Position numbers and translations under genes: made by a program | Source of the DNA: Ampullaceana balthica | Taxonomy: Eukaryota; Mollusca; Gastropoda; Lymnaeidae | Direction of reading: 5' to 3' | Length of the DNA stretch: 64,000 nucleotides | Assembly (NCBI GenBank): GCA_944989445.1 | Contig: CALYLW010001387.1 | Location: 1-64,000, forward strand | Shown here: positions 11,590 to 23,534 of the stretch, piece by piece | Layout of the letters: the number at the start of each line of letters is the position of its first letter | Numbering within the stretch: position 1 is the first letter of the stretch | The notes under the pieces: generated by a model | Seen by the model: only the letters and a program-made list of their open reading frames with translations | What the model was told of the DNA's origin: nothing | The model's database searches: none

Positions 11590-13190
11590 GTTTGTCATTC
11601 ATCAACCTTTTTACCACGTTTTATTCACTCGCTTTCGTTCCTGTGGCATTGTTTGTTTGTATGTCTGTCCAAGATGTTTCAAATATGCCAACGTAAAATT
11701 AAACCACTTTTGATGGTCCTAGAGATCTCAAAATTTTACCACAGATAGATCTTAGATGACAATGCATTGTATCAAAATTTCAGATCGATCGAATGTAGCG
11801 TTATTAAATTATTGAACTTTTTAGTTTATCTATATTTTATTATATACTTGCTTTCGTGCCTGTCTGTCCGCAATTTTACAAATTTTCCAACGTAAAATTA
11901 AACCACTTCTGATGGTCCTAGAGAGCTCAAAATTTTACCACAGATAGATCTTGGACGACAATACATTGTATCAAAATTTCAGATCGATCGAATGTACCGT
12001 TATTAAATTAATGCATTTCTTAGTTTATCTTTATATAAGCCTCTCTTCCCGCCTGCCGTAGTTCAATTTCACGTGAGGAGTTCACCCCGTGACCTCATCG
12101 CTTTGTTATTAAACGTTGGGCGGCGCTGATGAGGTGTTTGGTAAAATAAATAGAGGTAAAAAAATATTTTTAAAAACCATGTTTTTATTAGTGGACTAAA
12201 AAGAATAAAATAAATAAAGGTAAAGAAATGATTTTCAAAAATCCCGTTTTTATAAGTGGACTAAAAAGAAGAAAATAATTTAAAACTTATAAGTTCAAGT
12301 ACTTTCATTTAATATGACTAAAAACGTGGGGCGGGTGTTTGGTATAAAAATTAAAGATTTCTAATTTAGAAGGCAAAAGAGAGATCTTTAAGTGAGAGAA
12401 TGGGTGAACCGCATATGTTAAACCTCATAAGCGCCCGCCCCACCTTTTTATTAACCACGTTTTATTAACTCGCTTTCGCTCCTGTGGCATTGTCCAAGAT
12501 TTTTTCAAATCTGCCAACGTAAAATTTAACCACTTCTGATGGTCCTAGAGATCTGAAAATGTTACCACATATAGATCTTGGATGACAATGCATTGTATCA
12601 AAATTTCAGATCTATCGAATGTACCGTTATTAAATTATTGAACTTTTTAGTTTATCTATAGTCTATATATAAGCATCTGTACCGTCGGCTTTTGTTGACA
12701 TCCGTGAGTTCCCCCCGTGACCACATCACAATGTTTTTAAAACGTTGGGCGGGCGCTTGTGAGGAGTTTGGTAAAATAAATAGAGGTAAAAAATATTTTT
12801 AAAAACCAGGTTGTTATAAGTGGACTAAAAAGAATAAAATAAATAGAAGTAAAAAAAGAGATTTTAAAAAACCACGTTTTTATAAGCGGACTAAAAAGAA
12901 GAAAATGAGTTAAAACTTATTAGTTCAATTACTTCGATTTAATATGACTAAAAACGTGGGGCGGGTGTTTGGTATAAAAATTAAAGATTTCTAATTTAGA
13001 AGGCAAAAGAGAGGTCTATAAGTGAGAGAATGAGTGAACCGCATATGTTAAACCTCATAAGCGCCCGCCCCACGTTTTTAGTCATATGAAATCGAAGTAC
13101 TTGAACTAATAAGTTTTAACTTATTTTCTTCTTTTTAGTCCGCTTATAAAAACGTGGTTTTAAAAAATCATATTTTTTACCTTTATTTAT
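11590..13190. repeat. Family B interspersed block, internally duplicated, with foldback
   Basis: Two related halves, each opening with 'ttaccacgttttatt.actcgctttcg', continuing through 'ccaacgtaaaatt.aaccact', 'gatggtcctagagatct' and 'cagatcgatcgaatgtaccg', then a 'ggactaaaaagaa' section and 'gcgcccgccccac'. Segments near 12110-12440 and 12760-13070 repeat with about 650-bp spacing. The 'gatcgatcgaatgtaccgtt' core is shared with family A, so the two families are related. A further copy lies at 26140-26560. No coding capacity is visible. Confidence 0.75.
12850..13185. repeat. Long inverted repeat (foldback) within family B
   Basis: The left arm, about 12865-12965, reads 'accacgtttttataagcgg', 'actaaaaagaagaaaat', 'aacttattagttcaa' and 'gactaaaaacgtgggg'. 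The right arm, about 13070-13170, is its reverse complement (ccccacgtttttagtc, ttgaactaataagtt, attttcttctttttagt, ccgcttataaaaacgtgg) with few mismatches. The loop is about 105 bp. A similar, shorter foldback is at about 26400-26525. Confidence 0.8.
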
Positions 13191-13195
13191 TATAG

Positions 13196-13271
13196 TGGCT
13201 TTAACGTGGGCTCGATCCCACGCCCTTCAGCCCGTGAGGCGAGCGCACTATTGATTTCGCTATCCAGCCAG
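13196..13271 (-). ncRNA. tRNA-like segment (pseudo-tRNA or SINE head)
   Basis: Read on the minus strand this 76-bp stretch has a good pol III B box (GATCGAGCC), a T-arm-like inverted repeat (cgtggg/cccacg), and acceptor ends GGCT and AGCC. The anticodon arm is poor and the D arm weak, so it is unlikely to be a working tRNA. It sits directly at the edge of the family B foldback. Confidence 0.45.
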
Positions 13272-14300
13272 TTTTATTTTACTGTACTTTAAATATTGAT
13301 GGATAAATTTGACATGGGACTTTGAAATATCAACATCGTATAGGGACGTGAACAATTTGGTATGATTGTAGAACTAGGGGAAATTCTTATAGATTGTGTT
13401 ACTTGAAATAATGTTTTTCTAGTAATTTTAGTAGATAGGAAATGTGCACATTCTAGTTTTAAAATAATTCCATAAAGATAGCAGACTTTATATAAGAGCC
13501 TTACACTTGTTAACTGCTATTCTTTCATTTAGTTTCGATCTTTTCCTCGCTAGTATCGCAGAATCTGACCCGGAGAAACTAAATGTTAACTTCTGCTTTA
13601 ACTAAGTTCAGTCAAAGTCTTCAACCGTCACCTCATAAATCAAACTTAAACTCAAATAAATTCTTCACTTAGAACAACAAACAGTCTAGGTAGAGAGATG
13701 AGCAGCAAGCCTCGTTTTGAATCCGATCTATCAGGATGGTTGAGCAGCGTTTAAACAGCTGCCAATTCTCCCGCAACAAAGTTTGGCCCCCGTAACTCGT
13801 AACGACAGCTCTACCTGTTCTTGTGCCTCGGAAATAAAGCGGAACAGATTTCAGCATTTTTTTTACACAAGCATTGTAGTGCATGGACTTCATTTACTAA
13901 TTATTCAATTCTCCCCAACAATACTTTACTTTATCTCAAGAATTTAAGGCTCATTTATTTAATAATTTGAGAATTACGTAAACTAGCTTTCTAGATAAAT
14001 ATCAACAAGTCTTTTAAATACCAGCATTTACTTTTAAAATATGCAGAGTTGCTTGCCAGACTACCTAGGATTACCTGAACTACCTATTAGAATATCTTTA
14101 CAATTCGAACTTACATAATATCTACAGAATTACCTAAACTTCCGAGGAGTACATAAATTATCCAGGGTTTCCTAGCTTACTTACGAATACCAATAACTTA
14201 TGTAATATTATATTTAGGGTTAACTTAACTATCCATGGCAAACTTGACATATGGGTTTAGACAACCAATGGCGAAGCAAGGCGGCGCGAAGGGACGACAA
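13272..14300. other. Unassigned sequence
   Basis: AT-rich sequence with loose 'acctagattacct'-like repeats near 14060-14190. The 74-codon frame at 13669-13893 (minus) resembles no family I know. Nothing else is supported. Confidence 0.4.
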
Positions 14301-14305
14301 TGTAA

Positions 14306-14560
14306 GAATGACCAACTTGACAGACTGACACAAACCTGGCCTTATCTGAACCCAGCATGAATGACCAATTTGACGGACTGACACTAACCTGACCTGATGA
14401 ATGACCAGCATGAATTACCAACTTGACAGAATGACACAAACCTGGTCTTATCTGAACCAAGCATGAATGACAAACTTGACAGAATGACACAAACCTGGCA
14501 TTAGCTGAAACCAGCATGAATGACCAACTTGATAAAATGACACAAAACCTACCTGAGCAT
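14306..14560. repeat. 53-bp minisatellite, about 5 copies
   Basis: Unit contains 'gaatgaccaacttgacag' and 'tgacacaaacctggc'. Two interior copies are truncated to about 40 and 13 bp. The open frames on the minus strand are artefacts. Confidence 0.9.
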
Positions 14561-14577
14561 ACCTTTGTCGACTGAAC

Positions 14578-14865
14578 CCTTCAGTCTTTTATGTCTTTAA
14601 TCTACAAGTTGAAAGAACATTTTAATCATCACCTTACGAATACTTGTTTATACAAAAATAGTTTAAAGGTTAAAAATATGCTTTGAATTTACTCTTTTTT
14701 ATTGTTGTATTGAACCTTTCCTTATTTTACTTCTTTAATCTACAGGTTGTAAAGACATTTTAATCGTCTCCTTACCAATACTTGTTCAAAACAAAAAACT
14801 AAAAAAAACATTTATAAGTTTAAAATCTGCCTTTAATTGACTCTTCTCTTTGTATTCACTTTTAA
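14578..14865. repeat. Diverged direct duplication, about 140 bp
   Basis: 14578-14715 and 14720-14865 share ordered blocks 'ctttaatctaca.gttg', 'acattttaatc', 'aatacttgtt' and 'tttgaatt.actctt', with substitutions throughout. Confidence 0.6.
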
Positions 14866-14979
14866 TAAGCTTTATGATGTTAATAAGAACAAGACCAACG
14901 AATTTATGTGTATTCGTGAGGTAGTCAATGTTGTTAATTGTAGAACCCCTGGAGTCTTGAAATTAAATTTTGAAATTAA

Positions 14980-15225
14980 TTTTAAATCGATATCCAAGTT
15001 TGTCGGGGTTTAATGTACTGTAGCCCCCCGTCCCCCACCCGCCCCATTCTCTCCGTAGACCGCAGGTACGAACGATCCCTGGTTGCCATCACCTTGTGAC
15101 ACGAGGGAGTCCTCGGCCCGGACCAGCGCATGTGTGTCTGCTGAACGCCACACCATCTCGTGCTCACTGCACGCGCGCCAGTTAATAGTTGGAAACATGT
15201 TCTTCGCTGGCTCGTCCTATAGATA
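14980..15225. other. G/C-rich unique stretch, no gene recognised
   Basis: Noticeably G/C-richer than the surroundings, with 61-62 codon open frames on the minus strand that resemble nothing I recognise. It could be an isolated exon or non-coding; there is no supporting splice or family evidence. Confidence 0.2.
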
Positions 15226-15230
15226 ACTGT

Positions 15231-15640
15231 GAACTAGTTGACTGATCGCCCGACTACTGGAGGAGATCTACTAGTTGACTGATCGCCCGACTACTGGGGG
15301 AGATCTACTAGTTGACTGGTCGCCCGACTACTGGGGGAGATCTACTAGTTGACTGATCGCCCGACTACTGGGGGAGATCTACTAGTTGACTGATCGCCCG
15401 ACTACTGGAGGAGATCTACTAGTTGACTGATCGCCCGACTACTGGAGGAGATCTACTAGTTGACTGATCGCCCGACTACTGGAGGAGATCTACTAGTTGA
15501 CTGATCGCCCGATTACTGGAGGAGATCTACTAGTTGACTGGTCGCCCGACTACTGGGGGAGATCTACTAGTTGACTGATCGCCCGACTACTGGGGGAGAT
15601 CTACTAGTTGACTGATCGCCCGACTGCTGGGGGAGATCTT
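15231..15640. repeat. 37-bp minisatellite, about 11 copies
   Basis: Unit contains 'ctagttgactgatcgcccga' and 'ctactggrggagatcta'. Copies differ mostly at ggagg/ggggg and gatcg/ggtcg. No open frame of note. Confidence 0.96.
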
Positions 15641-16179
15641 ACTTCCTATCGCCAAGGAATTATTTAGGGCGCCATTAGCATCGATGTCCGAACTTGTGTC
15701 TGCTAGTTTTCGGACCTTGGAAGGTTGTGGCGTTTTAAAATTTCTGAGATTAATAAGTCCGGACATCAGTCGTTGAGGTAAGTCATTGATCATATTTACA
15801 CCTGGACGTAATGGGTCTGGAAATTAAGACAGGAATGTGTGAATCTCTAAAAATGAAATTTCTCCAAGTCATTTTCAAATCAGCCTAACAATTGGACTTA
15901 TATTATTGTACTATTCATTTTTTTATGTCTGCTAATTAGCTCGTAGTAAACAAGAAGAAAGGTTTTTATTTTGGATAATTTAAAAATATATTTGTTGATT
16001 TTTAAAAATAATTGTTCGAATACGCGGAGATGAAATTTTATGTAATTTTAATTATTGTAAGTATACATATTTCAGTCCATCTACCTATTGATAAGATTTT
16101 AATTTCAGTGTAAAATTTTTCATAATTCTTTCAAAAACTTATCTAAATATGCTTCATGGGTAAATGAACTGGTGATATA

Positions 16180-16690
16180 CTCGTGTATCACGTGGTAATG
16201 AAATAGTGATATACTCATGTATCACGGGGTAATGAAATAGTGATATACTCCTGTATCACGGGGTAATGAAATAGTGATATACTGTATTACGGGTAATGAA
16301 ATAGTGATGTACTCCTGTATCACGGGGTAATGAAATAGTGATATACTCCTGTATCACGGGGTAATGAAATAGTGATATACTGTATTACGGGGTAATGAAA
16401 TAGTGATATACTCCTGTATTACGGGGTAATGAAATAGTGATATATTGTATCATGGGGTAATAAAATAGTGATATACTGTATCACGGGGTAATGAAATAGT
16501 GATATATTCCTGTATCACTGGGTAATGAAATAGTGATATACTCCTGTATCACTGGGTAATGAAATAGTGATATACTCCTGTATCACTGGGTAATGAAATA
16601 GTGATATACTCCTGTATCAGTGGGTAATGAAATAGTGATATACTGTATCATGTGGTAATGAAATAGTGATATATTCCTGTATCACGTGTA
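16180..16690. repeat. 30/34-bp minisatellite, about 16 copies
   Basis: Unit contains 'taatgaaatagtgatatact' and 'cctgtatcacggg'. Copies are either 34 bp (with 'cctg') or 30 bp (without), interspersed. It ends in 'gtgtagggctgtcaatatac', which begins an unrelated segment with 'cccgggtaccc' palindromes (16690-16790) that looks like a fragment of another element. Confidence 0.93.
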
Positions 16691-17449
16691 GGGCTGTCAA
16701 TATACGGTTGAAAATAGCTGCCCGGGTACCCGTCCAAATTTTGAACGTGTACCCGGGTTACCCCGTTCGAAACACCTCAAAATTTCAACGTAATGCCCGC
16801 TATAACATTATACATGTACTTCTTTGTTTACCTTGAAAATTTAAATTTAGATGTAATGAAACGGTGATTTAAAAATTATGACAATAAAATGCTACTATAG
16901 TACAGCAATGTAAAAACAATGAGTAGAAGGGTACCGACGTGATTTATTTTTTATTTTTTTATTTTATTTTTTTTTGGGGGGGGGGTTTGTGTGTGTGTGT
17001 GTGTGTGGGGGGGGCTAAACAAAGTCTTTCAAAGATAAATGGTGGTAATCGTATGATGACACGGCGGGTTGTTTCTTGTTCATAGAAGACAACTGTTGTA
17101 ATTAACCAAACTTTCCGAGATTGCCCAGACTGAGTAGACCCAGTCCAGATTTTTTACAGTGATTTTTTTTAAGTATGGTGGGGATAGGACCGGAGAAAAG
17201 AGTGAGTGATTTGGGGGGGGGGTGTTTAAATAAACAACATTTGCTTGTCTCAATGTTGTCAGCGTATTTCAAAGCCTAAGCCAAGGTAATTTCGTGCTCT
17301 GCCTAAATCTCTGCGTTGCGGACAGTTGCGGTCTGTTTACTAGTCTTATATTAACTTCCTTTGTAAGTTTAATCGGACATCCCATCCCACTATTTGTTTA
17401 TAATTTGTTTCAGGCGTTGACGCCGACCGTCACTGTTCACACCCCCGAC

Positions 17450-17585
17450 CGTCCCTGCGCCCAGGTTTTAAAATCAGGGGAGATAATTCTGTTTCAGTCT
17501 GTAAATGTCGCGTTTAAACGTAATCACTACTTTTAGTTATGTCTCATATATAAGGGATTTATAGTCAAAAACTTTATTTTTACAT
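17450..17585 (+). mobile_element. Family A 3' fragment
   Basis: Only the 3' part of family A is present: 'tttcagtctgtaaatg', 'tcatatataagggattt' and 'atagtcaaaaactttattt'. The 5' part is missing. The overlapping frame at 17294-17536 is not convincing. Confidence 0.75.
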
Positions 17586-17589
17586 CTAT

Positions 17590-20370
17590 TTATTTCGATT
17601 TACGTCTGCTAGACTTAAACCTCAGCATTCCGCCTCAGTGACCGGAATAACCCAATGTTGAAATATTTTCGATTTACAGTGAGTGTCGGATAAGTGGGAT
17701 TATGTATGATAATTGGAATCAGTTCGCTCAAAATATTCGAATCGTTTAGAACGGAACTAATCCCAGGACATTCTTGGTTTATATCTACTTCTAAATTGAT
17801 CAAAGGTAAGCTGGCTTTGCACTTACTGTAAAATGTGTAGACTAAAACGTAGAAAAAAAATATATATAAAAAAACACTTTTTACAAACTAGTCTTATATT
17901 AGAAATGCATTTAAAAAGTAGGAAATAAATTTAAAATGTGAAATTTACAGTCAGAAAAGACCTTTAGTTCCAAATTTATGAAAATGTAAAAGTTTAAAAT
18001 GAGACAGGAACGTTAAATCGTAGGTGAAATCGATTATCTCGTTGTTCGCCATGACTATAAGACTAGGGTGCTTGTAGCATAGATATTGATAGACTAAGTT
18101 TAAACTGAGACAAACATAGGAAAAATACATTGACAAGAAGATTTATTTAGTTCAAACTTGTGTTGTATTTACACAAAGAGTTTGACTTCACACACACGTT
18201 TAGAGGAATTCGGTTTACTTTAAACAATGACCTCAGGTAGAGACATAACGTTACATGATTAAATGATTCAACAGGCTGAGCGAAACAGACAGACAGACAT
18301 TGCATAAATGACAGACTGTTTGTAACAAAGAGTCATGATGTTAAAATGATAAATTTAACAAACACTATTGTAACAAACATTTGTAACAAACACTATTGTA
18401 CGCTAAAAAATGCCAAAAACAACAGCTACATAATATACAAGTTTTAGTGTACAAACTTACATTAGCGACGCCAGTAATGGAAATAGAATGCACTGACATA
18501 ACGTGACAATAAACAAGAAGTAAGAACAGACAATGTAACAACTACTATGAAAAAATTATTCCTTTAATATAGACCTTGTTATAATATGGCGGAAATCTAT
18601 TAATAGAAATATTGGGGCTATTATATATCTTTTTTAAGGACAAATTTCATTAAAAATTTAAATAAAAGATGCGAGTCAATATGTAAATGTAGGTATATTG
18701 AGAAGGATGTATCTTATCAGCTATTTGTTAATTATTCGTTAATTAAAGACAGCTTATTGGACTTGAAAAAGGATTTTTAAAAAATTTTTGTTGTAATTTT
18801 ACTATGCGAAAATTTTTGAGAACATTGATTCGAGTGTATTTATGCTTCAAAACATTTGCTCCACTAAAACTTAATCTAAAAATAGAACATTACTCATTGG
18901 ACTATGACGTTTTCCAGTTTTAGAAATGACAAGGCCTATTAGTATATAATGCTATATACCAAGACATTGAACGATTTAACCTAACAATATCAATTGTGAC
19001 TCCGGTAATTAATGGCCGTGCTACCGTTGCAGCATTAAATGTGTACTTTTGCTCGACATTAAAACCAATTAGAATTGTGGGAAATACTGCACTTACGGCT
19101 GAGTCAATTTTGTGTGTGTGACGTCACGTTTAGATTGAGTTATGTGCCCGTGAATTTGACAAAACAAAGATATAAAACGACAACATATTTAAGGACGCGA
19201 TAAATCAGAATGGCTAGTTTATGACGCAATGAGTCATTGTGCCCATGACGCAATGGCTCTGTCGATTAATGACTCCATGATTTTTAACAGCCAATCAGAA
19301 TGAACCAATCATTTTTATACCCAGTTCTCCAATCAACAGGGGTGTAGGAGGAAGTAGTTTTTCTGTGCGTTTGGACGTAGTAAAAACACAATTGGAAGAA
19401 TGCTCGCAATGCCAATCACTGGTTCAGCAGCCTGTAATTATTCTGAAGCTATGCGCACATCAAATTCTACATCTTCGACGGTTTAAGAATTTGCACATTT
19501 TGATGCGCATAAAACGAATACAAATCTTGGATGGAAATAAAACGGGGAAAACATTGAAATTGATTAACAAGGAAAACAAACAACTTAAAGAATCTATAAT
19601 ATAATTAATCGTACAAATCGTCCGTGTGTGCTCGCTATGTGAGGTAACTGTTGATGAAAACTTAATAAAAGGTAAAATAAATAATGAATTTAAGGTGTCA
19701 AGATTAACAGATCGCTTTAACATTTCACAACGTGACGTCATTTGCTTTCTTTTGTTTGTTTTTTGTTTTTTATTTAAGTACATCGAAATTCTATATACAA
19801 AAGCAAAATAGAATGAACAAAGTGAAATGACAAACCAATTACTACATACGAGGAAATGCAAAATAAAAAAAAATTAATTAACTTTTTCGCCGTCACTCTA
19901 AGAGCATATTTTGTTTCGTGAAAAACGAAAGATGTAAAGCGAAAATGGTTAATTTTGATGTCCCATTTTTTATTTTGTTTAAAACTACATTGAAAGAAAC
20001 AGATCTTTTTAAGTAATGCTAATGGTGCGCATCTAACCGTTCTTATGTAGTTGAAATAACATCTTAAACACTTTAATTTTCAACTTTGATAATGTTTATT
20101 GATTTTTTAAAAATAGTGCTATGTTAAAAGTATTTTAAAGTTAAAATGATGTTGCATGCATCCATGTATAATTGTATTTAAAAGATTTAAAAATCAAATA
20201 ATAATAATAATGTATTGCACGCATTAAATAGCTGGAAAAAAAGTGAAACCAGTTTAGAAAGTATTTGTATATTTCTAGATTCTTGAATATAACTGTGAAC
20301 AAAAACTCATTCACTACGTTGAAAAAGTACGGGCATGTTACACAGATTTTAAAAAAATAATAAAAACCGG
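17590..20370. other. Gene-free, no recognised element
   Basis: AT-rich unique sequence. Small local repeats occur at 18345-18400 (aacaaacactattgtaac) and 19200-19260 (gacgcaatg). The open frames of 60-133 codons on both strands have no recognisable content. I see no rRNA, tRNA or transposon end. Confidence 0.4.
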
Positions 20371-20374
20371 GCCC

Positions 20375-20570
20375 GCTGAACTGGGCAGTCTGTACCGAGC
20401 AGGCTGTACCGATCAGGCGGTACCGGGGAGGCTGTACCGGGCAGGCTGTATCGGGCAGGCTGTCGCCGGATGCTGTACCTGAAAGCTGTACCGGGTAGGC
20501 TGTAGCCGGAAGGCTGTACCGGGCAGGCGGTACCGGGCAGGCAGTAGCGAGAAGGCTGTAGCGGGAGGCT
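20375..20570. repeat. 15-bp G/C-rich minisatellite, about 13 copies
   Basis: Unit approximates 'ggctgtaccgggca', with frequent substitutions (tagccgg, tatcggg). It stands out as G/C-rich in AT-rich DNA. Minus-strand Ala/Pro/Tyr-rich frames are artefacts. Confidence 0.88.
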
Positions 20571-20756
20571 TTACACTTAAAAAATGCAAAAAATATACTA
20601 AGATAAAGAGCGCGAGGAACAGCAATTGATTTATGTAGCAATTGTTACGGTAAAAACAATCGGAAATATTTAATGGTTGGGGAGATTATATTATTGACCT
20701 ATGTAAAGTTGTTGTTGGGTGTTTTTAATCAATAGCTCATAAGAAGTTGTGTGATG

Positions 20757-20832
20757 TTCCCACTCAACTTGGCTCTCATTGGGAGTTCCCTCTCAACTTG
20801 CCTCTCATTGGAAGTTCCCACTCAACTCATGG
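20757..20832. repeat. 29-bp short tandem repeat, about 2.6 copies
   Basis: 'ttcccactcaacttggctc' and 'tcattgggag' repeat at 20757, 20786 and 20815. Confidence 0.8.
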
Positions 20833-21496
20833 GGGTTTCGCTTGTCACTGATCTGTGTACTTTTGTGTCTTGGGTCACAAAACAGTGTACATCCTTCCTA
20901 TTATTTGTGGACTAGTAGTGTCTCTCTCATTACAAGTCAATTCATCGCTCTTTCAACATTCGTTTAGTGTGGATAATTTAACATAAATGTTTATTCCGAG
21001 TAATCAGCTGTCCTCTATAAATTAAACATAGTCATCATATATGATTATACATGTCGGTGTTTCTGCTTGGTGTTCGTTCTTGAAATTTAAATGTAACTTG
21101 TGTATAATAGATGGTCATAGAAACTTGACAAGCAAAAACACATATAAAAAATTAGTAAATTACAATTTCAACGCCGAATAGACATTATTTTTTTGTGTGC
21201 AAATTTTCATCTAAATACCATGGGGCATTGTTTGACAAAACATCAATAATATCGTGGGCAACTGATGGAATAAAACACTATTGAAATTATCTTTAAAAAA
21301 AACTATAGTGCTATAATAAAATAAATTCTATGTTAGGTTATTTTGAAGTAAGCCATAATTAAATACTATTTTCTCGTCTAACCAGAAAATTTAAGCCTTT
21401 AATTTTTAGTCAATTGAAACATGTTATATTTATATATCTTATTCAATATTTACTGACAAAATGAATATATTTTCACATCTACTACAATAGTAAATA

Positions 21497-22064
21497 CTAG
21501 ACGCCCCGCGGCGTAGCATACGCCGCAGACTAGCTCATAGAGAGTGCAAAGAAAAGTGGAGAATGAACGGACACAAACTACGGCACGAAGAAATCGAAAC
21601 AACGCGAGTGAACGTCGGTTGGGGGCGGGGGGGGGGACTGCAGGGGGGGGAACTGCAGACTCATTGTGGGTTTCAAGACATTCGCACTGTGGTGATCTAC
21701 CTGCCCACCACCCTTTACCACATTAGCTTGCCAACCATAAATTGTGATTGGCCGACCCTAGCGAGGATCATTCATGTTGACAATAAAGGGGTAAAAGAAC
21801 GGGCATAAAAGACATTTTTTAAAATTATTTTTAAAAAAACAATGTTTTCGCTGGGGCTTGAACCCAGGACCTTCCCCGTATACGGTGGACTAATACTACG
21901 AATCTCACGTTATTCTGTGAAGGAACAATGCAAGTGAACGCAGCGACCATTGTTGGGCCTGAAACATTGGTCGACCCCAGCGAGGGTCATTCGTCATGCT
22001 CGCTTGCACATACTTCCATGGTATCTCGCATGGTCACACGATGAGAATTATATATATAGATAGA
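21497..22064 (-). mobile_element. Non-autonomous Helitron with tRNA-Val-like module (copy 1)
   Basis: On the minus strand it starts TCTATCTATATATATA after A (right edge, 22064) and ends in a perfect hairpin (gcggcgta/tacgccgc), then 'ggggcgt' and CTAG before T (left edge, 21497). These are textbook Helitron termini. The interior holds 'cattcgtcatgctcg', 'gaccctagcgaggatca' and a tRNA-Val-like segment at 21846-21905. Its interior matches the Helitron at 52224-53202 over both ends. It has no RepHel protein, so it depends on an autonomous partner elsewhere. The flanking 'cacatctactacaatagt' DNA continues on both sides. Confidence 0.87.
21846..21905 (-). ncRNA. tRNA-Val-like pol III module inside Helitron
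   Basis: On the minus strand, 'ggttcaagccc' (21854-21864) is a B box, preceded by 'gaaggtcct'-like sequence as in tRNA-Val and by 'cgtagtattag' at the A-box position. It is more decayed than the 52384 copy, so it is not a functional tRNA. Confidence 0.6.
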
Positions 22065-22391
22065 TATTATCACATAAACTACAATAGTGAATGTATTTTC
22101 ACATCTACTACACTAAAGGTATTCACTCATCCACTACACTACTAGATATACACACATGCATTTCACTATGAAATAAAACACGTGTACTAGTGTAGTAGAT
22201 GTGTATAATGAAGAATGCAGCCACTATCTTCATCAACATCTATCATCTGTCTCCCGTAGTTCCGAAGTTCCTGATAGTCGGACGGATCATTTGTCTGAAC
22301 CCGATGTAGTCACGTGATACACACCTGGGAGCAGTGACCAGACCTTGCAGACCATATCTCATGTCTCATAGATCTGAAGCTGTGGTCCAAA

Positions 22392-22563
22392 TCAATGTTC
22401 CCTTTTAGCTGCGTGGCCGCGAAGATATCTGTCTGACGCCGCGCAGCAGTTTAGAAATACCACGAAGCAAATTTTTTTAAATATTTTTTTTAAATGGTTG
22501 CTGTGCAACCAAGTTTTTTGTTGTTTTTAAATCCCTTATATTAACTTCACCGCCATCTCTCTC

Positions 22564-22614
<51 letters not shown>

Positions 22615-22639
22615 CGCTCTCTCTCTCTCTCCCTCTCCA

Positions 22640-22696
<57 letters not shown>

Positions 22697-23138
22697 GTCG
22701 TTCGTCGTCGGGCAGGCGGGCCGGCGGAAAAACAAAAGTAAAAAATGACACACTTTCCGTGATGCTATCGAGCTGAAATTTGGCACGTAGACTTGTGTCA
22801 ACTAACAATGCATCCTATCAAAATTTCAGATTGATCGAATGTATCGTAATGAAATTAATGAATTTTTAGTTTATCTATATAAAACTATATGTAGCAGTCA
22901 CTATTGTTTACATTTTACGGGTCACTTGACTTCACGCCAGCCATCGATGACCACATCTCGTGTTTAACACCAGGAACTCACTCAGTTTAAGGCTGTAAAT
23001 GCTTAACGCGTTGGAACATCATCAACACTATAAGTTCTGTCTCATATATAAGAAATTTATAGTTAAAAACTTTGTTTTTACGGGGTGTTTCAATTTTTAC
23101 TTTGCACACGGACCAAGGAATCTGAAAAGGAACATTGG
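22392..23138 (-). mobile_element. MITE family D copy split by a family A insertion
   Basis: The left piece, 22392-22530, has 'caatgttccctttta' and the G/C-rich 'gacgccgcgcagcag' block. The right piece, about 23091-23138, has 'actttgcacacggaccaagg' and ends 'aaggaacattgg'. The pieces join into one MITE with inverted termini once 22532-23090 is set aside. Flanks (tccaaa, tcccca) are only loosely alike. Confidence 0.75.
22532..23090 (+). mobile_element. Family A element inserted in a MITE
   Basis: Begins TCCCTTATATTAACTTCACC after A, has a CT-rich tract at 22555-22700, the 'gctgaaatttggcac' and 'cagattgatcgaatgtatcg' blocks, and 'tcatatataaga' near the 3' end. The terminal CTAG seen in the 4180 copy is absent. 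Confidence 0.8.
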
Positions 23139-23289
23139 TCCCCATCCTTTGTATCCCCACGGACAATTCAATGTTTGACAATTTTATCTCGCCACGCTCA
23201 GTGGAGGATGGACGGGCTGCGAGTTGGTTGTTTACATTTGAGAATTTTTTTAAAAACAATTTTAACCTAATTGTTTTTAAAACATGACT

Positions 23290-23515
23290 TCAAAATGAAA
23301 TACGATAATACCACAGAATGAAATACTGTAATACCACAAAATGAAATACGATAATACCACAAAATGAAATACGATAATACCACAAAATGAACATACGGTA
23401 ATACCACAAAATGAACATACGATAATACCACAAAATGAAATACGATAATACCACAAAATGAACATACGAGTAATACCACAAAATGAAATACAGTAATACC
23501 ACAAAATGAACATAC
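23290..23515. repeat. 23/24-bp minisatellite, about 10 copies
   Basis: Unit contains 'aaatacgataataccacaaa'; several copies read 'gaacatacggtaatacc' (24 bp). The three minus-strand frames rich in Phe, Cys and Trp are artefacts. Confidence 0.93.
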
Positions 23516-23534
23516 CTGATTTAAGATTTTAATT

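Noticed and set aside
14980..15225. Possible exon in a G/C-rich patch
   Set aside because: No recognisable protein and no convincing splice pair; kept as unassigned.
15231..15640. CRISPR-like array
   Set aside because: Units are contiguous with no variable spacers, and the genome is eukaryotic; it is an ordinary minisatellite. The same holds for the other arrays.
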